Assembly: GCA_963762545.1 (NCBI GenBank)
Contig: CAVXLC010000003.1
Coordinates: forward strand, 496,001 to 560,000
DNA length: 64,000 bases
Reading direction: 5' to 3'
From: JABFSM01 sp963762545
GTDB lineage: Bacteria; Gemmatimonadota; Gemmatimonadetes; Gemmatimonadales; GWC2-71-9
Below are positions 58,855 to 64,000 of this stretch, one piece after another. The notes under the pieces were generated by a model, which was not told the origin of the DNA, did no database searches, and worked only from the letters and a program-made list of their open reading frames with translations. Position numbers and translations under genes: made by a program. Numbering within the stretch: position 1 is the stretch's first letter; the number at the start of each line of letters is the position of its first letter.

Positions 58855-60957
58855 TCACGCCGAAGGCTGGAGGCTTCGCATCTTCACTCGTCCCCCGTCA
58901 TCAGTCAGTGGCACCGGGGGGATCAGGGCCAGTCCCTGCGCATACCAGACCCCCAGCTCCTGGAGGATCCGCAGCGCCGGCTCGCTGGCGACCTGCTTCG
59001 CGATGGTGGCGATCCCCATGCTCCGCCCGACGTGGTTGATCGCGCTGACGATGCTGTCGGAGACCGGGTCGTCGGCAACCCCCCGCACGAACGCGCTCCC
59101 GATCTTGAGGTAATCGACCGGCAGCGTCCTGAGGTAGGTGAAGGAGGTCGCCCCGTTCCCGAAGTCTTCGAGCGCCACCGCGCAACCGGTGGTCCGGATG
59201 CCGTGGAGGAAACGCACCGTCCGGTTCAGGTTGGCGAGCGCCGCGGCCTCGGCGATCTCGAAACACAGCGTCCCGGCCGGGATGCCGTACCGGGCCAGCT
59301 GCCGTTCCACCACCGCCAGCAGGCCGTCTTCCGCGAGCGCGGAGCCGCTGAGATTGATGAAGCAGATGGGGAGCTCGGCCTGGGGATGGTCCCGCATCCA
59401 TTCGCCGAGCAGCGCGATCGTCTCCCGGATCACCCAGCGATCGATCGCCGGCATCAGGTTGTGGCGCTCCGCCTGCGGAAGGAACTCGGCGGCGGCCTGG
59501 ACCCGTCCCTGGCCGTCCGGAAGCCGCAGCAGAATCTCGAAGCGGGGCCGGGACCCGGCCTCATGCTGTAGCGGCACGATCGGCTGGGCGTAGAGCCGGA
59601 AGTGGCTCTCGTCGATGGCCCGGGCCAGACGGGTGACCCGCCGGGCCACCACCAGCGACGGGCCGGTCGAACTCTGCTCCAGGCCCTCCAGATGCACCTG
59701 GTTGCCGCCGGCCTCCTTCGCCGCATAGCAGCCCGCGTCCGCGGCCCGGACAACCGCCGCCATGCCCCCGCTTTCGGCGGTCACCCGAAGCAGGCCGATG
59801 CTCGCGCCGATCGACAGGATCCTGCCCGCCCACTCGAACCGGAACTGCTCGAGCTCCGCCCGAATGTCCTCCGCGATCCGTTGCGCATCCTCCAGGGGAC
59901 AGTTCTCCAGCAGGATCCCGAATTCGTCGCCGCCGAGCCGGGCCAGCGTATCCCGCTTCCGCAGGTGGCGGCCGATCAACGGCCCCAGACGCCGCAGCAG
60001 ATCATCCCCGGCATCGTGACCGCACGAATCGTTGACCCCCTTGAAGCGATCGAGATCGATGCAGAGCAACGCCTGGTCCGACTCGGCGACGGAAAGGTCC
60101 GTGACGACCCGCAGGAGCCGCCGCTCGAATTCCCGGCGATTGAGGAGTCCCGTCAGGGGATCGTGGGTGGCCTCGTAGGAAAGCCGGTGGCCCACCCGGC
60201 GCTTCTCACTCTCGTTCTGGATGACCAGCACCACCCCGACGATTCCCCCGCTGCGGTCCAGGATCGGAGCGGCCGAATCGCCGATCGGGACCTCGGTGCC
60301 GTCACGGCGGAGCAGCAGCACCCCGTCTTCCAGATCCACCGCGCGGCCTTCCGCGAGGCAGCGCGCCGCGGTGTTCGCCACCGGCTGCCGGCTGGATTCG
60401 GAAATCAACGGCAGCACGGTATCCAGCGATTGCCCCAGCGCCTCGTCCGCGTCCCATCCGGTCACGCTCTCGGCCACCGGGTTGAGAAACGTGATCCTGC
60501 CGGTGGCGTCGGTCGTAATGACGGCGTCTCCGATGGACTGCAGGGTGGCGCGGGCCTGTTCGTTGGTCCTGGAGCGGACCGACTGGGTTCGGCGCCAGCG
60601 AGTCAGATCGCGCAGCGTGACCAGAAAGGCGGTGTCGCCGTTCCGGCCGATCGAACGCCGGGCCAGCTCCACCGGAGACTCGCTTCCGTCCCGGAGAAGG
60701 GCAAAGCAGGTGACGGTGCCACCCGGCATGACCGCGGTGGGCAGGAGGCCGGCCGGCTCGAGGTCGGTCTCCAGGAGCCGGTGAAAGCGCCCCGGGATGA
60801 ACCGGCGCATCGGCTCGCCGAGCAGCTGCGCCTCGCTCCAGCCGAAGAATTGCACCGCCTCGTGATTGACCGCCGTCACCAACCCGGCCCGGTCCACCAC
60901 GAGCATGGCATCGGGCGCCGCGTCCAGAAGTTGGTGCAACTCGCTGGGTGGCGGCAT
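58855..60957 (-). CDS. PAS-PAS-GGDEF-EAL protein with degenerate EAL domain
   Basis: The protein has about 700 residues. Two PAS domains ('LLDAAPDAMLVVDRAGLVTA' and 'SIGDAVITTDATGRITFLNP') precede a GGDEF domain with an intact 'RLGGDEFGIL', so c-di-GMP synthesis is plausible. The EAL domain is degraded: 'FEILLRL' replaces EALLR, 'ALEDFGNG' replaces DDFGTG, 'LKIGSAFV' replaces KID, and 'TIAKQVAS' replaces AEGVE. Phosphodiesterase activity is therefore unlikely. ATG 60957 with an AGGAG site is preferred over TTG 61035. There is no PHO-box-like repeat. Confidence 0.88.
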   Translation of the reverse strand: MPPPSELHQLLDAAPDAMLVVDRAGLVTAVNHEAVQFFGWSEAQLLGEPMRRFIPGRFHRLLETDLEPAGLLPTAVMPGGTVTCFALLRDGSESPVELARRSIGRNGDTAFLVTLRDLTRWRRTQSVRSRTNEQARATLQSIGDAVITTDATGRITFLNPVAESVTGWDADEALGQSLDTVLPLISESSRQPVANTAARCLAEGRAVDLEDGVLLLRRDGTEVPIGDSAAPILDRSGGIVGVVLVIQNESEKRRVGHRLSYEATHDPLTGLLNRREFERRLLRVVTDLSVAESDQALLCIDLDRFKGVNDSCGHDAGDDLLRRLGPLIGRHLRKRDTLARLGGDEFGILLENCPLEDAQRIAEDIRAELEQFRFEWAGRILSIGASIGLLRVTAESGGMAAVVRAADAGCYAAKEAGGNQVHLEGLEQSSTGPSLVVARRVTRLARAIDESHFRLYAQPIVPLQHEAGSRPRFEILLRLPDGQGRVQAAAEFLPQAERHNLMPAIDRWVIRETIALLGEWMRDHPQAELPICFINLSGSALAEDGLLAVVERQLARYGIPAGTLCFEIAEAAALANLNRTVRFLHGIRTTGCAVALEDFGNGATSFTYLRTLPVDYLKIGSAFVRGVADDPVSDSIVSAINHVGRSMGIATIAKQVASEPALRILQELGVWYAQGLALIPPVPLTDDGGRVKMRSLQPSA

Positions 60958-61038
60958 CACGCGCGCTCCTGGGGGCGGGGAGCCGGCTTCGCTGGGTTCC
61001 GCTGGGCCTTCTTCCTGAGCCGGTAAGACCGTCAAGGA

Positions 61039-61695
61039 CTACTTGACCGCGACGGTCAGGGGCGCGTTCAATGTCACGACGATCGGCGTTCCCTCCGGCA
61101 CGACCACGTCGCGATTCGCGGTCTCGACCGCGACGGCGGCGCCGGCGGCGCCGCCCACCACCGCGCCGATGATCGTGCCCTTGGAGTCACCCCCGAGGAT
61201 CCGGCCGGCGATGCCGCCGATCACCGCGCCGGCGCCGGTCTTCTCCACCTCTGTCGCGCCGACGCCGCGCCCCTTGAGCGTGTGCGCCATGGAGGTGATG
61301 CTGGCCTGGACCGGATAGGTCTCGCCTCCGGCGGTCACCGAGCTCACCCGCACGATGATCCTGCCATCCGCCTTGCTCTTGTCGTTGGCCGGCTGGAGCT
61401 CGGTGATCGTCAGGTTGAGGGTCGAGCCGGCGGGGATCACCACCCGGCCCCTGCTATCCTTCACGTCGCTCGATACACTGGCCGTGAAGGTCTCACCGGC
61501 CTTGTCATTCCGCGACGAAATTGTCCGCTGCGTGGTGGCCTCGATCGCGGTGCCCGATTCGAGGGTCACGCTCTTGCTGCCGCTCGCCGCGGGGCTCGAG
61601 CCGGGCCGGTCGCTCTGCTGCGACCCGCCCTTGCTGCAGGCCACCAGTCCAACGACGGCAAGCCCAGCGAAAAGGACCGTTCTCATCGAGCTCAT
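61039..61695 (-). CDS. Glycine-zipper lipoprotein
   Basis: The 218-residue protein has a lipoprotein signal ('FAGLAVVGLVACSKGG', lipobox LVAC, Cys20), a Ser-rich linker and a beta-rich domain ('GRVVIPAGSTLNLTITELQP'). A glycine-zipper hairpin follows ('GAGAVIGGIAGRILGG' and 'GTIIGAVVGGAAGAAVAV'). The C-terminal strand is 'VPEGTPIVVTLNAPLTV'. It probably sits in the envelope; its function is unknown. An AAGGAGT site precedes ATG 61695. Confidence 0.85.
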   Translation of the reverse strand: MSSMRTVLFAGLAVVGLVACSKGGSQQSDRPGSSPAASGSKSVTLESGTAIEATTQRTISSRNDKAGETFTASVSSDVKDSRGRVVIPAGSTLNLTITELQPANDKSKADGRIIVRVSSVTAGGETYPVQASITSMAHTLKGRGVGATEVEKTGAGAVIGGIAGRILGGDSKGTIIGAVVGGAAGAAVAVETANRDVVVPEGTPIVVTLNAPLTVAVK

Positions 61696-61719
61696 GGAGT
61701 ACTCCTTATGGGTCCTTAA

Positions 61720-61747
61720 CTATTACCCGTATGGGCCTGAACGACAA
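61720..61747 (-). promoter_or_regulatory. Possible sigma70-type promoter of the lipoprotein gene
   Basis: On the minus strand TTGTCG (61747-61742) and TAATAG (61725-61720) are separated by 16 bp, just upstream of the lipoprotein gene. Only one TTCAG is nearby and it has no 11-bp partner, so this is not counted among the PHO-box-like set. Confidence 0.4.
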
Positions 61748-61829
61748 TCCATCCCACGGACGGATTCGGGACTAGATCCGAAGAGCTAGGTCGGAATTGG
61801 CTGGTGCGGAATTGGTGAAACGGAGCAGG

Positions 61830-62501
61830 TCAGGCTTCGGGGATCCGGCGATCTCCCTGGTTGCGGCTGAAGGCGGCCACTTCAAGCCGGCTGTGGAGCG
61901 CGAGCTTCTCCAGCACATTGTGCACGTGACTCTTGACGGTATGGACCGCGATGTGGAGGCGGGAGGCGATTTCCTTGTTGGCGAGGCCTTCGGCGATGAG
62001 GTCGATCACCTGGCGCTCCCGCAAGGTGAGGCGAACCGACTCGAGTTCCCGGGGCGCACCGAGGCGTCCCGCCTGGGACGCGATCTGGTTGAACAGCGAG
62101 CCGGTGAGCTGCGGCGGCAGCACCACCGCGCCACTGACCACGCTTCGGATCGTCGCGACGAAGTCTTCGAACGTGGCGTCCCGCATGATGAAGCCGGAGG
62201 CGCCCGCCCGCACGAAGCTCATGATGTCCTCTTCGATCGGGAGCAATCCGAGCACGACGACCCTGGCCTCGGGGACCTCCTTGTGGACCGTCGCGGTGAT
62301 GGCCAGGCTGTCGTGGCCCTCCAGGCCGAAGTCGAGGAGCACCACATCGGGCTTGGCCTCGCGAACCTTGGTCATGGCCTCATCGGCGTCCGCGGAGGCG
62401 GCGAGGATACGAAAGTCCTCCTGTTCCCGGATCAGGCGGGCCAGGCCCTCTCGAAGGAGCCGATTGTCGTCGATGAGGACCAGGGAAATGGTTTCGTTCA
62501 T
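61830..62501 (-). CDS. NarL/LuxR-family response regulator
   Basis: The 223-residue protein has a receiver domain (about 4-120) with the acidic pair in 'LVLIDDNRLLREGL', phospho-acceptor Asp in 'DVVLLDFGLEGHDS' and the conserved Lys position changed in 'SGFIMRDATFEDF'. A LuxR-type HTH follows, with 'LTLRERQVIDLIAEGLANKE' and 'HTVKSHVHNVLEKL'. No partner kinase is adjacent. NarL-family proteins bind inverted or heptameric sites, so it is not the obvious reader of the 11-bp direct repeats. Confidence 0.9.
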   Translation of the reverse strand: MNETISLVLIDDNRLLREGLARLIREQEDFRILAASADADEAMTKVREAKPDVVLLDFGLEGHDSLAITATVHKEVPEARVVVLGLLPIEEDIMSFVRAGASGFIMRDATFEDFVATIRSVVSGAVVLPPQLTGSLFNQIASQAGRLGAPRELESVRLTLRERQVIDLIAEGLANKEIASRLHIAVHTVKSHVHNVLEKLALHSRLEVAAFSRNQGDRRIPEA

Positions 62502-62679
62502 GGGATCGCACAGTAGGGTAGTGCCACCTGATCCCGCGACGGGGGGTCGCGGAGAGGGGGCTGGCTGCAAGCATCACTCGTAAGTGTCTATTGGCGAATA
62601 GGCTACCTATGCTCTGCCCGCACAAAAGTAGAGGCCGGTGCGTGGACTGGCAAGGAACCGCGCGGTACGTTGATCCCTC

Positions 62680-64000
62680 ATGACTTCCCCCACCCTTCCC
62701 CGCCGGCTCGGCCTCCTCAGCACCGTCGGCGTGCTGGTCGGTATCGTGATCGGCAGCGGGATCTTCCGCGTTCCCAGCACCGTGGCCGCCGAGGTGGGCT
62801 CGGCGGGGGCGGCACTGCTGGTCTGGGTGGCGGGCGGACTGGTCACCCTGAGCGGCGCGCTGACGCTGGCCGAGCTGGCCGGCCGCTATCCGAAGCCGGG
62901 CGGGGCCTACGTCGTTCTGAGAGAGGCCTACGGGCCGCTGGTCGCGTTTCTCTTCGGATGGGTCAAGCTGCTGGTGGCGGGCCCCGCGGCCGTCGCCGCG
63001 GTCGCGCTGGTCTTCGCCGCCTACGCGGGCGCCTTTGTCCCGCTGACCGACGGGCAGCAGCGGATCGTCGCCGGCGGGCTGCTCGGGGTGCTCACCCTGC
63101 TCAACCTCCGCTCCGTGGCATGGAGCGCCGCCGTGCAGAACCTCTCGACCGCCGCCAAGCTGCTGGCGCTGGCGGTGCTGGCGGTGCTGCTCCTGTGGTT
63201 CGGGCATGGCACCGGCGCGCTGGCGGAACCGGTCCGCTGGGCGCCCAGCAGCTGGGGCGGCTTCGGCATCGCGCTGATCACCGTGCTGTGGACCTACACC
63301 GGCTGGGTGGACGTGACCTACCTGGCCGGCGAGGTGATCGACCCCGCCCGGACCTTCCCCAAGGCCATGGCGATCGGCCTGAGCCTGGTCATCCTGGTCT
63401 ACCTGCTGGTCAACATCGCCTGCCTCGCCGTGCTGCCGTTCGGCGAGCTGTCCCACTCGAGCACCGTGGCGGCCACCGCGGCCCAGCGGGTCTTCGGCGG
63501 CGCCGGCAGCGCGCTGGTGGCGGGGCTCGTGATGCTCTCCACCGTCGGCTCGCTCAACGGGACCTTCATGACCAGTCCGCGGGTGTTCTACAAGATGGCG
63601 GACGACGGGCTGTTCTTTCGGTCGGTCGGTGCGGTCCACCCGCGCTTCCGGACGCCGCACGTCGCGGTGCTGCTGTACCTGGGGCTCGGTATGTTGGGGA
63701 TCGCCACCCGGACCTTCGAGCAGCTGGCCCAGATGTTCGTGCTGGGAAGCTGGCCATTCTGGGCCCTCGCGGTGGCCGCGGTGTTCGTGCTGCGTACCGA
63801 TCCGGCCGGCCCGCCGGTGCGCCGCGGCTGGGGCTATCCCTGGCTCCCGGCCGCGTTCCTGGTGGTCTCGCTGGCGATGCTGATCAACGGGGCGGTCCGC
63901 CGGCCCACCCAGACCGGGGTGAGCTTCCTGATCATCTTCTCGGGGATTCCCGCCTACTATGCCTGGCGGGCGGTCCAGGCCCGCCGGGCCAGGGTCGGCA
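62680..64000 (+). CDS. APC-family amino acid permease (runs off the window)
   Basis: The reading frame is open from ATG 62680 to the window end (440 residues seen, no stop). It has about twelve hydrophobic helices. The N-terminal APC signature is 'VGVLVGIVIGSGIFRVPS', with 'LAELAGRYPKPGGAYVVLRE' after it and 'WTYTGWVDVTYLAGEVIDPA' near 210. These match the LAT/SteT-type branch of amino acid-polyamine-organocation transporters. The substrate cannot be inferred. The C terminus lies outside the window. Confidence 0.9.
   Translation, partial: MTSPTLPRRLGLLSTVGVLVGIVIGSGIFRVPSTVAAEVGSAGAALLVWVAGGLVTLSGALTLAELAGRYPKPGGAYVVLREAYGPLVAFLFGWVKLLVAGPAAVAAVALVFAAYAGAFVPLTDGQQRIVAGGLLGVLTLLNLRSVAWSAAVQNLSTAAKLLALAVLAVLLLWFGHGTGALAEPVRWAPSSWGGFGIALITVLWTYTGWVDVTYLAGEVIDPARTFPKAMAIGLSLVILVYLLVNIACLAVLPFGELSHSSTVAATAAQRVFGGAGSALVAGLVMLSTVGSLNGTFMTSPRVFYKMADDGLFFRSVGAVHPRFRTPHVAVLLYLGLGMLGIATRTFEQLAQMFVLGSWPFWALAVAAVFVLRTDPAGPPVRRGWGYPWLPAAFLVVSLAMLINGAVRRPTQTGVSFLIIFSGIPAYYAWRAVQARRARVG

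Noticed and set aside
61720..61760. An eighteenth box upstream of the lipoprotein gene
   Set aside because: Only one TTCAG is present at the right distance; no partner lies 11 or 22 bp away.
61830..62501. The NarL-type regulator as reader of the 11-bp repeats
   Set aside because: NarL/LuxR-type HTH proteins do not usually bind 11-bp direct repeats. Its own promoter and neighbours lack the box.
1..64000. CRISPR arrays, insertion sequences, prophage, tRNA or rRNA genes
   Set aside because: None seen on reading. The only regular repeats are the short promoter repeats, and no transposase or integrase motifs appear.

Overview
The window is 64 kb of dense, high-GC chromosomal DNA from a Gram-negative-type bacterium: it encodes an outer-membrane porin, Tat and lipoprotein signals, and an L,D-transpeptidase. 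The mix of an archaeal/bacterial V/A-type ATPase, a respiratory [NiFe] hydrogenase and GC-rich intergenic DNA would fit Gemmatimonadota or a similar soil phylum. That placement is inference; no rRNA or tRNA gene is present to test it.

Layout. 0-7.8 kb: BON and CBS proteins, a phosphoribosyltransferase/hydrolase operon, a PRPP-synthetase-like protein, a CHAD protein, a bacterial eRF1-like protein and a zinc-ribbon protein. 7.8-11.3 kb: MgtA-type P-type ATPase and a UPF0104-type membrane protein (reverse strand). 11.4-19.9 kb: PEP synthase, FtsH, GYD protein, ribosome-hibernation/cold-shock fusion, metal ABC transporter, a catalytically dead hydrolase paralogue and a Nudix hydrolase. 19.9-23.4 kb: frameshifted ATP-dependent DNA ligase and PolX. 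23.4-23.86 kb: no convincing gene, but a well-formed candidate small RNA with its own promoter and terminator. 23.9-32.4 kb: MacB-type ABC exporter (its adaptor gene frameshifted), L,D-transpeptidase, a PCMT/erythromycin-esterase fusion and an unknown protein. 32.4-36.3 kb: anion symporter, CYTH protein, phosphate-selective-type porin and a CYTH-like protein. 36.5-44.7 kb: nine-gene V-ATPase operon in the order F-I-K-E-C-G-A-B-D. 44.7-55.9 kb: twelve-gene hydrogenase operon (hyaABCD, hypABFCDE, a crotonase and a doubled DUF2892 protein). 56-58.7 kb: USP and small stress-type genes. 58.8-64 kb: GGDEF/degenerate-EAL protein, glycine-zipper lipoprotein, NarL-type regulator and the start of an APC permease.

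The main discovery is regulatory. Seventeen promoters between 60 and 58452 carry two or three direct repeats of TTCA(C/T/G) spaced exactly 11 bp. The downstream repeat begins 15-16 bp before a -10-like hexamer, which is the geometry of PhoB/PhoP-type PHO boxes replacing a -35 element. They precede almost every transcription unit up to 58.5 kb, including the hydrogenase, V-ATPase, PEP synthase, PRPP-synthetase, PolX and ABC-exporter units and the candidate sRNA. They are absent from the MgtA, GGDEF/lipoprotein, response-regulator and APC units. The members (ribosome hibernation, eRF1-like protein, USP, CBS and BON proteins, FtsH, DNA and protein repair, H2 oxidation, ATP synthesis or proton pumping, polyphosphate/triphosphate-type domains) read as one starvation or low-energy survival programme. 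The regulator itself is not encoded here.
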